Positions 1 to 10,560 of a DNA stretch of 64,000 nucleotides are shown piece by piece. The stretch's first letter is position 1; the number at the start of each line of letters is the position of its first letter. The stretch spans positions 34,534,464-34,598,463 of the forward strand of contig NC_023759.2 in the NCBI RefSeq assembly GCF_000499845.2, written 5' to 3'. Below the pieces are notes generated by a model. It searched no databases and was not told the origin of the DNA. It saw only the letters and a list, made by a program, of their open reading frames with translations. Source of the DNA: Phaseolus vulgaris. Its lineage: Eukaryota > Streptophyta > Magnoliopsida > Fabales > Fabaceae. Both the position numbers and the translations under genes were made by a program.

Positions 1-1130
1 CTTAGTCTTCTCCACCTAAGATTTGAGTGGAAAAACCTAGAGCAAGAGTCACCAAATTTGAACCAGCTTGTCCTAGCCTTTTGACGGATAAGAGAGTCTA
101 GCTTGTTATCCGTCTCCCAAAGCCTTCTAACCAGATCTGTTCTAGCTTGTTTCTGACTTTCCCCCAATTGGCCGTTACAATCTTGACCGTCAAGTGTCTC
201 CATTTCCTGCATTATAGAGCTCTTGATCAAGTCCAAGTTTCCAAACACGTCCCTATTCCAGACTTTCAGATCCATCTTCAGAAGTTTAAGCTTTTCCTTG
301 AGCCCTTTAACTGCACCTCCTTCGGTTGAATATGACTTCCACTTTTCCTCCACCATTTCAGCAAAGCCTTTTTCCGAAAGCCATGCATCTAACGACCTAA
401 AGGGCTTGGGACCCCAGTCCTTGTCCAGGCATTTAATCAGCAAAGCACAATGGTCTGAGACCTCCCTTCTTTGAACATACTGCTTGCAGGTAGGCCAACA
501 CTGTAGCCACTCCTCTGTTACAAGAGCTCTATCAATCCTACTCTTTGCTGTTCCATTTGCTTTGAACCACGTGAACTTTTTCCAAACAATGGGCAAATCC
601 ATCAGTAGATTTGTCTCTAGAAACCCATTAAACTCCTTCATCTCTTTTATAAAGTCTCCCCTATCCATCCCTTGTCTTTCTGCTCGTCTTCTTATTGCAT
701 TAAAATCCCCGCAGACGCACCACATCCCAATCTGTGAATTTGCTTTACACTTGGTCAATTCCTCCCAGAGAGCTTTCTTCTCTTTTAAAGTGCATGCTGC
801 GTAGACATTAACCACACAGCACCTCCGAGATGATTTCCCATGCAGACCCATGACAGCTATGTACCCTTTCCCCATTGAATGACTTTCATACTGAAACACA
901 TCTTTATGCCACAAGGAGAGAAGACTTCCTCTACCACTCTCCCCTCCATTATGGATCCAACCAATATTGTTATCCCCCCAAATAGAAAAGCACCTAGCAT
1001 CCGTTATATCTGTAGTTTTTGTTTCCTGTAAGCACATGAATTCCACTCCCTCCTTCGAAATACACCTTCTCAGATAACGTACTTTTGTTCCTCCCCCCAT
1101 ACCTCTAATATTCAGGTTAAAAATCAGCAT
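1..1130 (-). CDS. LINE ORF2, endonuclease domain (partial; runs off the left edge)
   Basis: Translation from an ATG at 1130-1128 stays open to position 1, about 376 codons. Apurinic-type endonuclease signatures appear in order: NIRGMGG at the N-terminus, QETK (catalytic Glu), a CGDFNAI block, SRIDR, and SDHC carrying the catalytic Asp-His pair. After the endonuclease comes the linker with the block SWFKFGDSCSRFFH that precedes the reverse transcriptase in plant LINEs. The start overlaps the end of ORF1 by 14 nt (1117-1130) in another frame. In the family the endonuclease nicks the target to prime reverse transcription. Confidence 0.9.
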   Translation of the reverse strand, partial: MLIFNLNIRGMGGGTKVRYLRRCISKEGVEFMCLQETKTTDITDARCFSIWGDNNIGWIHNGGESGRGSLLSLWHKDVFQYESHSMGKGYIAVMGLHGKSSRRCCVVNVYAACTLKEKKALWEELTKCKANSQIGMWCVCGDFNAIRRRAERQGMDRGDFIKEMKEFNGFLETNLLMDLPIVWKKFTWFKANGTAKSRIDRALVTEEWLQCWPTCKQYVQRREVSDHCALLIKCLDKDWGPKPFRSLDAWLSEKGFAEMVEEKWKSYSTEGGAVKGLKEKLKLLKMDLKVWNRDVFGNLDLIKSSIMQEMETLDGQDCNGQLGESQKQARTDLVRRLWETDNKLDSLIRQKARTSWFKFGDSCSRFFHSNLRWRRL

Positions 1131-3234
1131 CTAAATCTCTTTGTCTACCCCACTCTGCATTATTCTTCTCTTCCTGATCTCTATCTTCCATTGTGTTAAA
1201 TTCTTGAACCACCTCATCTTCCTCTCCCCTGCAGGCTAACCCAAACTGTTTTCCAACTTCCCAAAGGTTATCTGACTCCTCCCTACTTCCTAGACTCAAG
1301 ACTCTAGCATTACATAACAATATGTCCCCATCAGAAATTGATGCTGAGAACGTACCTTCTCTGTTCACCAAGTCATTCTTCTTCTGGAAGAGTTTCTCGC
1401 TCAATCGAGCAGAACGCCTAGGAAAGGTATTTGCGTCCCCCAGCTCTCGAAGTGCTTTTTGTTTTCGTGGTTGGGTTTTGGTTGTAGTACCTGTTTCTGC
1501 CACCTCTTCTTCCGACAAACCATGCTCCGTCATCCCTTCTTGATTTATCCCAGCAGCACAATGCCCCTCCTGATTGTGATTTGGTTCAAGATGGCGGCTC
1601 TCACTTCCACTTCCCGCTTCCACTCGACATAATGTTTCAGGATTTCCCTCATGACGTTGTTCTTCATCTCCCTTTGACTTAATCGCCCTTCCAGGTGTTT
1701 GTTCTGCTTCCTTCTGTGTAAGGTTCAATCTTTCCTCACTCCCTATTCCCGTATGGGCCTTTCTCTCAACATTTTGGCCCAGACGCATATTGGGCTTTGT
1801 ATGCGTATTTGTGCTTTCTAATTCCACCACTAACCTAGCCAGCTCAGCATGCCCACAAAGGTGACTTTGCAAAAGCATATTATCCTGTGCCAACTGAGAT
1901 ATTAAAGTTGCTTCCTCCTTTCCCTCAATTTCCTCTTCAATGTAAACCTTGTTTACTTTATTCTGCCCCTTATTCCCATTCGTAACAGATACCCGAGATA
2001 GGGAAACGTTTGTCGTATTGTCATTGGGGTCTTTGCCCTCCTCCTCCTTCTCCTCCGTCTCCTCCGGTTGCCGAACCCTCCGTCCACTCAAGCCCTCCTC
2101 CTCACCGTCAAAACCCGGGGTATCCGACTCCTCTACATAAGTCTCTGAGGATGAGACGCTATCCGTGGTCTCCAGATAATGTCGATGACACATACACTGC
2201 CCTTCGAGTCTAATGGGTTGTTCTTCTTCGACATAAACGGACACCTCCAGGCCATTAATCAGCATATTCTTAACCATTCTGGCATTATGGTTTTTGCGTA
2301 GGCGAACTTTGAGTCTTACATACTCCAAGTTTTCCCACTTGACCGTTGCTTCATCAATAGACACTAGCGACGCTTCCTCTCCAACTATTTTTGAGAAGCA
2401 ATCCTTGGTCCACAACTGTAGAGGCAGACCATAACAGCGTACCCATACTACTCTGTGCTCTGCAGCATACTCCTCCGTCCATGGCTCAATATTTTGAAAC
2501 ACACTCCCAAACCACACCTTATTGAGGTCTATGACCTCCTTCATATTCACCCCTTCTCGTGGAGTCAGGAGAGCAAGATTATCTCCCAGGGATCTAACAC
2601 GAACTAAGCTCATACCCCCTTTAATAAATTCGTCGTCTAGTTCGTCAGAGCTTATTTCTTCCCTTAACTGCCCTACCATACTGTACGCCATCCATGGTAA
2701 GACTTTCTTCTCAGCGGTAAAGGTTGACCCCTCCCATCTTCTTTGGTCATTACCTTTGGTAGCATCTGCATATGACTTGCTCCCTGCCTTCACTCTCCAT
2801 ACCTCTGTTTTCCTCTTCTGACCGCTGTTTGACAATGGCTCCTCCTGCATTTTCCTGTACCTCATTCCCTGCTCTTTATGGTACTCATTGGTTTCACTCC
2901 CCTGACCTTTAGCTTCCAGTTCGCTTCTCCTATATTTCGGAACGTTTACATGTAGTTTTTTGTTGCCTATGTAAATCTGGTCCAGGTCCTTCTCCAGCCT
3001 CCCCACATTCCTGACTTCAAAGAAACGGACGAACCCGAACCTTCTTCCCCATTTGTTAAGCCTTCTTGAAATAAACACTTCTTTAACCCTAGCCCACCTT
3101 CTAAAAATCTTGATCATGTCCAGCTCCCCATACCCATATGGGAAATTTGCAAAGAAAAACGTCGTGAAACCATTTGAGTGTCCGTAGGCGTGTTGATTAC
3201 TACCAGATCCTCTGCGTTCTCCTTGCCTCACCAT
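1117..3234 (-). CDS. LINE ORF1, RRM-containing nucleic-acid-binding protein
   Basis: A 705-residue frame. Residues about 22-105 form an RNA-recognition-motif-like fold: FFANFPYGYG resembles RNP2 and RFGFVRFFEV resembles RNP1. Residues about 180-345 resemble the DUF4283-type region of plant LINE and retroelement proteins (WTEEYAAEHRVVWVRCYGLPL). A CxCxxH cluster (QCMCHRHY) sits where plant LINE ORF1 usually has a CCHC zinc knuckle, so the knuckle looks degenerate. The C-terminal half is acidic, low complexity and probably disordered. Established role of the family: binds LINE RNA to form the RNP used in target-primed reverse transcription. The stop overlaps the ORF2 start. Confidence 0.88.
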   Translation of the reverse strand: MVRQGERRGSGSNQHAYGHSNGFTTFFFANFPYGYGELDMIKIFRRWARVKEVFISRRLNKWGRRFGFVRFFEVRNVGRLEKDLDQIYIGNKKLHVNVPKYRRSELEAKGQGSETNEYHKEQGMRYRKMQEEPLSNSGQKRKTEVWRVKAGSKSYADATKGNDQRRWEGSTFTAEKKVLPWMAYSMVGQLREEISSDELDDEFIKGGMSLVRVRSLGDNLALLTPREGVNMKEVIDLNKVWFGSVFQNIEPWTEEYAAEHRVVWVRCYGLPLQLWTKDCFSKIVGEEASLVSIDEATVKWENLEYVRLKVRLRKNHNARMVKNMLINGLEVSVYVEEEQPIRLEGQCMCHRHYLETTDSVSSSETYVEESDTPGFDGEEEGLSGRRVRQPEETEEKEEEGKDPNDNTTNVSLSRVSVTNGNKGQNKVNKVYIEEEIEGKEEATLISQLAQDNMLLQSHLCGHAELARLVVELESTNTHTKPNMRLGQNVERKAHTGIGSEERLNLTQKEAEQTPGRAIKSKGDEEQRHEGNPETLCRVEAGSGSESRHLEPNHNQEGHCAAGINQEGMTEHGLSEEEVAETGTTTKTQPRKQKALRELGDANTFPRRSARLSEKLFQKKNDLVNREGTFSASISDGDILLCNARVLSLGSREESDNLWEVGKQFGLACRGEEDEVVQEFNTMEDRDQEEKNNAEWGRQRDLDADF

Positions 3235-3240
3235 CTAAGC

Positions 3241-4298
3241 AAATTAAGTGTTATTAGAAGTTTATCAATCTATTGAATACTAAATAATTTTTTTAAACAT
3301 ATATAAGGAACTATTTCTAATATTACTTACCCATTATAAAATAGATTTTCAATTAGAAATAAGGACTTTTTGTGTGTAAGTGAAGAAATAAAACGAAATC
3401 TACTAAAATAATTTAAGAATTCATATTTTTTTCATCATTAGAGATTAATGACTATTTTAATCTTATATAAAAAAAAATCCAAAGTAAGTCCTTGGACGCG
3501 CTTTAATGCCCGAAACCACATTTTTTACTATCAAATTTCTTGCAACTTAATTGTACTAGGAACAAAGTTATGTTGAAACTTATGGGCCTAGCCACCTAGG
3601 ACCTAATTTTTTTTTTCGTGTTCTTATTTTAATTTTAAAATTTTAAACATATACGATAAATTTATCCGAGGGTAATTGTTCTATTTAGTATGGTTCACTT
3701 ATTTATGTAATTTTTTTACCAAATATTTTATTTTATTGTTTTTGATGTGAAAATAATGATTTTTTTTCATTCGATACAAATATTTATTTTCTTTTAAGAC
3801 ATTTCTTCCAAAAGAGATCATTGCAATGTTTAAAAACCAAAATATACGAGTCTCATCTATTTTTATCTGTAATAGTCTCTTCTTCTTTTTTTCATTTTTC
3901 ACGGTTATATATTTATTTTTTGTCTTCCATGTGTCATTCTTGGAAGTAATTTCGTTCTATTAAGTGGGCCTGGTCTAAACTCGAATCACTGTCTCAAACA
4001 GCTTTTATTTGGATCAATCAAACTATGAACAAGTGGTGGTCCCCAATTAAGAAAATGAGAATAATTTGCAGAGAGGTCTTGAAAGAGAGTTGCAATTTCA
4101 TAGAAATTTCTCTCCTCCACGTTCACTGCTCTATGGCCAATCAACTTTATGCAGAAGAATCGAAATTGAAATTGTTTTTGTATACCATTCATCATTCGGG
4201 GGAGGCGATGACACATTGTTTATATATATTTATCTTTGTATACACACAAACACAAGACTATTACTGAGAAGAAATTGGAAAGCTAAGATAAAAGAGAA
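3241..4298. other. Intergenic AT-rich DNA; promoter side of methyltransferase copy 1
   Basis: No convincing gene is seen. The sequence is strongly AT-rich with T and A runs. Its last 100 bases hold a TATA-like stretch in front of the methyltransferase gene, so at least the right end is probably its promoter and 5' leader. Confidence 0.6.
4221..4228 (+). promoter_or_regulatory. Possible TATA box of methyltransferase copy 1
   Basis: TATATATA lies 70 bases before the ATG at 4299. A start site about 30 bases downstream would give a 40-50 nt leader. Position and sequence fit a plant TATA box, but AT-rich DNA makes chance matches common. Confidence 0.35.
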
Positions 4299-5219
4299 AT
4301 GGCAGATCTATTTGTGAAGCAGGCAAAAGAGTATGCAGATGCAAGACCAAGTTATCCTCCACAGCTCTTCCAATTCATTGCTTCAAAGACTCCCTCTCAC
4401 AGCCTTGCTTGGGATGTTGGCACTGGAAGTGGCCAGGCTGCCAAATCTGTATCTTCACTTTCTTCTCCTTAATTTTCTTCACTTTCCCTCTCTGTAAATT
4501 CTTCACTTTCCACTTCCATCCACATTTCTTTCTCAATTTCCACAAACACATGTGTCGAAAGTAAATTTTATGTTTCATTTCAGTTAAGTGTGATATACGA
4601 GAAGGTGATAGCGACGGATGCTAGTGCCAAGCAACTTGAATTTGCAGTGAAGATTTGTAACGTGAGATACCAACACACTCCTCCAATCATGTCAATGGCT
4701 GAACTTGAAGAAATGGTGGCATCTGAGGGAAGCGTAGACCTTGTGACCATAGCCCAATCCCTGCACTGGTTTGACATGCCAACCTTCTACCAACAAGTGA
4801 AATGGATCCTGAAGAAGCCTCATGGAGTGATTGCTGCATGGTGCTACTATTTGCCAAGAGTTTGTGATGAAGTAGACACAGTCCTTGATGAATTCTATTC
4901 CAGTGAAGTAGGCCCTTATTGGGACCCTGCACGAAAATTGGTTGATAAGCTTTATGGAAGCATTGATTTTCCATTTGAACCTGTGGAGGGTGCTGATCAC
5001 ACAGGACCCTTTGAGTTTGTGACAGAGACTTTGATGAATTTGGATGATTTCTTTACTTACATAAAATCATGGTCAGCATATCAGACGGCTAAGGAGAAGG
5101 GAGTGGAGCTTCTTGCGGAGGAAGTAGTTCAAAAATTCAAGCTTTCTTGGGGAGAAGATGCTAAAAGAGTTGCCAGGTTTCCAATTTATTTGAGGATGGG
5201 AAAAGTTGGGGATGCCTAG
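4299..5219 (+). CDS. SAM-dependent methyltransferase (type 11 family), copy 1
   Basis: Two exons, 4299-4448 and 4584-5219, joined by a 135-base GT-AG intron in phase 0, give 261 residues. The start is the ATG opening MADLFVKQAKEYADARP, matching the N-terminus usual for these plant proteins. The SAM-binding loop DVGTGSGQAA is at residues 39-48, split from the next motif VIATDASAKQLEFA by the intron. Later conserved blocks are LVTIAQSLHWFD and HGVIAAWCYYLPRV. The family is plant class I methyltransferases of the DDB_G0268948/embryo-abundant-like group; substrate unknown and probably cytosolic. Copy 2 at 27103 has the same structure. No disruption is visible. A tandem 19-base repeat (GAAAGCAGATCTTAGATCA) follows the stop at about 5245-5282. 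Confidence 0.92.
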
Positions 5220-5459
5220 AAATATTTTATATGTAAGAAGGCCAGAAAGCAGATCTTAGATCAAGAAAGCAGATCTTAGATCAATTAAATCTATCTAGAA
5301 TTATGTTGTATGTTTTAAGAGTTGCCCGCACTCGCAGGGAGTACTTATTGTTTCATGAAGTGAAATTCTTAATAAATCAATTAAAGATTTGATTTATTTA
5401 ATTTTAATTGTGTGAAACAAATTAAGTAATACCCTTTCATAAATATTGAGATTTAAATT

Positions 5460-5610
5460 TGTTAAGGATATGTATAATATACTCTTGCTCAGTCGCTTAC
5501 CTAACTTTGTCTTTATGTGGTATATAATACTCATTACTTATTTACTCAAGATATCGTGAATAATATTTAGTTTCTTTTGCTTATTGGGTGTCTTTTCCTC
5601 TCTCTTTACA
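5460..5610 (+). repeat. 5' LTR of the decayed copia element
   Basis: Starts TGTTAAGGATATG and ends CTCTCTTTACA directly before the primer-binding site, about 151 bases. The 3' side of the element has a similar start (TTAAGGGTATTA near 10577) and a similar pyrimidine-rich end (TACTCTCTCTCAC near 10623), supporting a pair of very short LTRs, the right one internally deleted. Boundaries are by eye. Confidence 0.55.
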
Positions 5611-5642
5611 CGGTATCACAAGTTTGTAATTTTTTTCCCACA

Positions 5643-6540
5643 ATGTCCTCTTTTTCTTCTCGTTCCTCTATCCAGACCAATTCTTCTTCAAACTCTTTCA
5701 CTCAACTCCATACTTTCTTCACCCCTTTAAATCTAAAATTCAATGATGACAATTTTCTTGTTTGGCGCATCAAGTTCTTGTCCAGGTTGAAGGTCTTAAT
5801 CTTCTTCGGTTATTGGAGTCCTCTGTTACTCCTCCACAACATCTCTCCACTGATACGTCAACTATAAATCCTTCATTTCTTTTGCATCGACAACAAGATA
5901 ATCTTCTCGTTGCCTGGCTTTTGACTTCCATGTTTACTTTTCACCTCACCCAAATGGTTGGCCTGCATTTCGTTCATCTCATATGGGATAAGTTGAACGT
6001 TTACCTCACACACTCGTGCCAAGATTCATAAACTCAAGTTTTAATTCAAATCTCAAAAACATGATCGTACAATCTCAACATATCTTCTTGACATCAAAAG
6101 AGTGGTTAACTCTCTTGCTTCCTATGAAGATCATCTCGCAACGTCATTTTCGATGGTTTACCGAAGGAGTACGACAACTTCATCATTTCCATCACATCTC
6201 TTCTTGATCCATATATCGTTGAAGACATTGAGACTCTGCTTTTGGCTTAAGAATATTGTTTTGAAAAACACAAGTTTCTTGATCCTTCTCTTGCACAAGC
6301 TAATCTTACCTCTACCAACTTGGGTCATACGTCATCTTCGAAACCTTTCTTTCGTGGAAACTCTTCTCGTGGTGGTCGTGGTTCTTCGCAAATGTATTCT
6401 AACAACAAAAGACAATTTCTCCCCCAAAAGTTTGTGGTCTGGTTATGTTTTCTTTCCGTCTTAATAATCTCGTGTTCAATGTCAATTATGCTTCAAATTT
6501 GGACACACTACGCTACACTGTTGGACACGGTCTGACCTAG
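5643..6540 (+). pseudogene. copia gag remnant
   Basis: The frame from the ATG at 5643 reads MSSFSSRSSIQTNSSSN and then the copia gag hallmark KFNDDNFLVWRIKF, after which reading shifts between frames. Further pieces resemble the UBN2-type gag core and the glycine-rich stretch before the zinc knuckle (SRGGRGSSQMYSNNK). Multiple frameshifts and stops make it non-coding now. Confidence 0.7.
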
Positions 6541-6785
6541 GTCTTTTCTCTAAAATTTCTACTAATACTTCCTTTTTTTTAGCCCACTATCAATGCATCT
6601 AAACCGTCCATTTAAGGCACACCCTCCACGACCAATGATCCCATGTGGTACCCTGATACTAGAGCTACACATCACATAACGCATAACTCTTCTGTTTCTC
6701 CAAGAAACAAAACTACACTAGTAATGATACTGTCCAACTTGGCAATGACTCAGGTATGCCTATTCGTAACATTGGATCTGTGTCT

Positions 6786-7882
6786 TGATAAGTGTCTAAT
6801 TTCAGTAATATTTCATATTAAAATATAGACACTTATGAAGATTTATTGCTAATTTACATATAAAATAATCCCTAATTTATGAATTTATACCTTTTTACAT
6901 TTTTATGAGCTTTATTTGAATAAGAACATTTTATTTCCAAATTTGGTGTTAATTGCAGATTTCTAGGGAAGATTGAAGATTTGGAATAAAGGAGAATAAT
7001 TTGAGCTGAAAAGATAAAGCCGGAAGGTCCCAGAATGGAAAAAGATGCAAAGAAAGATTGAGCCTTTTTTATGTTTTATCATTTAACCCATTAGCGCGAC
7101 ACAGGAAGCAACCTAACCCTAGAAAACTAGGATAAATAGAGGGCTAGAGGTTCAACCCTAGTGTGCCAGATTGAGAGGAAAACACCACAGAGTGAATTGT
7201 AACCCAATTGGGAGAATGGAAGGTGCTAGAAGTATGTGTGGCTAATTCTACCATTTTGGATTGAGAGTAATATGCTCAAACTCTTATGTATTGAGGTGAT
7301 ATCTTACATATTAATATTCAGTTTTTGATTGATTATTGGTATTGTTGTTTTACTTTTAACTTTCCGTGACAAATTGAGAATCTTAAATCTAATCGAGAGG
7401 TATTTTTAGGGTTCAGACCTAAACATCAATACTTAACATATTTGAGTGCTAAAGATAGACTTGAAATGTTAATTGCCATTAACGTCTGATTGTGATTTCT
7501 AAGTTGTTTTTATAAGTATGCGAGAGATCGATATTTAGGAAACATTCTTAAGAATTTTATATGCGAGAGATTGATATAAATGAATTTTCTACGTGCATCA
7601 ATTTCACTAAAAGAACTCAATATTAACATGCTAATCAAAATATATGAGAGTGGGAGAGATGAAACTTAATCCCTATTTTTCTAATTGAAGCAACTAATTA
7701 TTTGTTTGTTTTCTTATTGATCAGTGCCAACATCATCACTTCAAACTCCTTTTATTGTTCTGTTGTTATATTTAGCGAATATTGTACTCGATAATTCACT
7801 GTTCCTTGTGGGATCGATATCCGTCCTTAGAGACAATTATTACTTCTGAAAAACGCGGTGCACTTGCCGTAAAAAGTCATCA
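6786..7882 (+). mobile_element. Solo LTR (Ty3-like family) inserted in the copia element
   Basis: 1097 bases beginning TGATAAGTGTC and ending GTCATCA, so the ends are inverted (TGAT/ATCA). The copia protein reading IGSV-SLFN is broken exactly here. The preceding five bases are TGTCT and the following five CGTCT, a 5-bp target-site duplication with one difference. No internal coding region exists, so it is a solo LTR. The same family recurs on the minus strand as element D (33388-42699), whose inner-facing end closely matches the segment at 7790-7882. The text near the right end (GATCGATATCCGTCC, GGTGCACTTGCCG) is typical of large Ty3 LTRs in legumes; that assignment is from memory. Confidence 0.85.
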
Positions 7883-8109
7883 CGTCTCTTTTCAATAATT
7901 TTTCTATTCATTTCTTCCAACTTAATAATCTTTTACATGTTCCATCTATTAACAATAATCTTTTGAGTGTTTCTCAGTTTGCTTGTGACAATGGGTTTAC
8001 TTTGAATTCTTCCTTAATCATTGTTTTGTCAAAAATCAGGTTATAAAGGAGACCATTCTCTAATGACAAATATGTGATGGTCTTTACGTTTTTCCTAGTT
8101 TAGAATGTC

Positions 8110-8690
8110 CTGTATATCCTTCTCCTTCTGTTAACACTACTTCTTACAATAGTGTTGTGAATGCTTATGAACTTTGGCATAGACGCCTTGGTCATGCTTC
8201 GTCTAAAATTGTTCATCATGTTATGCATCTAAAGGATATTCCCTATAATACAAATGTTTCCTTTTGTAACTCTTGTGTTAGAGCTAAGGTTTATCAACTT
8301 CTTTTTACACATTGTTTACACTGCTCCACTCCAATTGGTGTTTGTTGATATCTGGGTCCTTCTCATACTGCATCCACAAATGGTTCTTTGTATTATATTG
8401 CTTTCCTTAATGATTTTTCTCGGTATACTATATCTTATCTCATATAAATCGCAAGCCATTTATGTGTTTTTGCAATTCAAAAAGTTTGTGGAAAAACAAA
8501 TTGGGTGTTTATAAAATGTTTGAAAAGTGACAATGCAAAATAGTTTTTATCTTTTATCAAAGTTTTATGTTCATATGGCACTATACCAGATATGTTCTTT
8601 TGTCCACACACTCAGGAGCAAAATGGCTCCATTGAACACAAACAAACTGTAGTAGGCGGAACTCGAAGCCAAGTTCCTTAAGTGACCAAA
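8110..8690 (+). pseudogene. copia GAG-pre-integrase and integrase remnant
   Basis: The frame near 8157 reads ELWHRRLGHASSKIV then FCNSCVRAK, the His/Cys zinc-binding part of GAG-pre-integrase. A shifted frame continues with VDIW, and at about 8600 reads CPHTQEQNGSIEHK, the integrase block that carries the catalytic Glu region. Frameshifts and stops are numerous. After about 8690 the copia coding stops abruptly and AT-rich repeats begin. Confidence 0.75.
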
Positions 8691-8737
8691 AAAGCTTTAA
8701 GCACTATACCAAACATGTTATTTTGTCATATTATGAT

Positions 8738-9530
8738 TTTTATTATACTTATTTTTATTATTATTAATATTATTAAATATTGTTAATATTATTAAATATT
8801 GTTAATATTATTAAATATTGTTAATATTATTAAATATTGTTAATATTATTAATATTATTGATATTATTAATATTATTGATATTATTAAATATTATTGATA
8901 TTATTAAATATTATTGATATTATAAAAATTATTAATATTATTAAATATTGTTAATATTATTAAATATTATTAATATTATAAAAATTATTAATATTATTAA
9001 ATATTAATAATATTATAAACATTATTAATATTATTAAATATTAATAATATTATAAACATTATTAATATTATTAAATATTAATAATATTATAAACATTATT
9101 AATATTATTAAATATTATTAATATTATAAACATTATTAATACTATTAATATTATTACTACTATTAATATTATTAAATATTATTAAATATTATTACTACTA
9201 TTAATATTATTAAATATTATTACTACTATTAATATTATTAAATATTATTACTACTATTAATATTATTAAATATTATTAATACTATTAATATTATTAAATA
9301 CTATTAATAATATTAATATTATTAAATACTATTAATATTATTAAATACTATTAATACTATTAATATTATTAAATACTATTAATATTATTAAATACTATTA
9401 ATATTATTAATATTATAAAATATTGTTAATATTATTAAATATTGTTAGTATTATTAAGTATTGTTAATATTATTAAATATTATTAATACTATAATATTAT
9501 TAATATTATAATTATTAAAAATATTTTGTA
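8738..9530. repeat. Long AT-only minisatellite of TTA/TAT-type units
   Basis: About 790 bases made almost only of A and T, in degenerate units such as TTAATATTATTAAATATTG and ATTACTACTATTAATATT. Several local arrays follow each other with different variant units, including repeated blocks near 8780-8860, 9000-9110 and 9170-9260, as expected from serial slippage or unequal exchange. It sits inside the copia element, between integrase and RNase H. Confidence 0.9.
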
Positions 9531-9539
9531 TTTAATATT

Positions 9540-9833
9540 TTATATACGGGTACAATTCGTAATTATTTCCGCTTCATGGTGCCAAAATTACATACTGATT
9601 AAATTCATATGTAATCACTTTTGGCTTACACACGAAAAAATCTGTATGTAATAATTTTTATTCTTTTATACGAAAAAATCTGTATGTAATCACTTTTATT
9701 TTTACATACGGATAATGTCTATTTACATACTAAATTAAATATGTATGTAAATATTCATATGTAATGCTCACTTTATATACGAATTCGGATCTGTATGTAA
9801 TAATTGGTATGTAAATGGACAATTTGAGTAGTG
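9540..9833 (+). mobile_element. CACTA-like transposon terminus with subterminal repeats
   Basis: The right end reads GAGTAGTG at 9826-9833, the inverse of CACTAC, after which copia RNase H sequence resumes at once. Inside it are repeated short words in both orientations (CTGTATGTAAT, TTACATACGG), as in subterminal regions of CACTA (En/Spm) elements. No matching left CACTA end was found; CACTATACC at 8701 does not continue as an inverted copy. So only one terminus is called, and the rest may have been lost. Confidence 0.55.
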
Positions 9834-10560
9834 ACTTCCATGATTTCTTCACTGCGTTTTATTGTTGATGATTCGGTCTCTATAGCTTATCCTACTCTCT
9901 ATCGCTCTATCGTTAGGGCTCTAGAATATGTTACTCTCACTCGGTTTGAACTTTCCTTCTCCGTCAACAAGGTTTGTCCATACATGCACAAACCACAATT
10001 GACACATTGGAAGGCTATCAAGAGAATTCTTCGTTATTTGGCTGACACTGCAACTCACGGTCTTTGTCTTTAGTCTTCTCCAAATTACTCTATTGTTGTT
10101 TTCAGTGACTCCGATTGGGCTACTGACTTGGATGATCGAAAGTCAACTACAGGTTATTGCATCTTTGTTGGACGAAATCTTGTTTCATGATCTTCTAAGA
10201 AACAAAAAGTTGTTTCTCGAAGTAGTACATATGCATAAAATATGAATGTTGTTGCTGCTCTTGCTGACATTATTTGGATCAGTTCTCTGCTACAAGAGCT
10301 TCTCATTTCCTCTTCCACACCACTGATTCACTTAGAAAATATGAGAGCGGTTCAACTTGCTGCCAATCCCATAATGCATTCACGTTCAAAACACTTCGAA
10401 CTTAATTTACACTTTGCTCAGGACTATGTACACGATAAACGTCTCACTCTTCTTCACTTACCAGCTCAATTTCAAATAACAGACATTTTAACCAAACTCA
10501 TCTATGACACTCATTTTCACACTTTTAAATGTAAACTAAAGGTGCTTGAATTGCCTCTCC
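9834..10560 (+). pseudogene. copia reverse transcriptase C-terminus and RNase H remnant
   Basis: Typical copia text is readable: [18 protein letters not shown], then [44 protein letters not shown] and SRSKHFELNLHF, ending ADILTKL-like and SLREDI. Stops occur, for example just after RNase H starts (10072) and near 10190. The active-site YVDD half of the reverse transcriptase is absent, lost to the rearrangement at 8690-9833. Confidence 0.8.

Larger units (their letters stand above)
1..3240 (-). mobile_element. L1-type LINE retrotransposon, 5' portion, cut by window edge
   Basis: On the minus strand two retroelement frames follow each other: an RRM-containing ORF1 and an ORF2 that begins with an apurinic-type endonuclease and is still open at position 1. 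This order is that of plant L1 LINEs. The reverse transcriptase and 3' end lie outside the window, so integrity beyond the endonuclease and the target-site duplication cannot be judged. No stop codon was found in the visible part of either frame, in contrast to the two other LINEs in this window. The 5' boundary is set just above the ORF1 start and is approximate. Confidence 0.9.

Noticed and set aside
223..804. Open frames on the plus strand at 147-804
   Set aside because: They are the antisense of the LINE endonuclease, which shows clear catalytic motifs on the minus strand.
1322..2821. Open frames on the plus strand at 1322-1543, 1949-2213 and 2522-2821
   Set aside because: Antisense shadows of LINE ORF1.
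4687..5000. Minus-strand frames within methyltransferase exon 2 (and 27586-27994 in copy 2)
   Set aside because: Antisense shadows of a conserved coding exon.
8701..8709. CACTATACC as the left end of the CACTA-like element
   Set aside because: It does not continue as an inverted copy of the right end, and the same phrase occurs in copia integrase coding text at about 8580.
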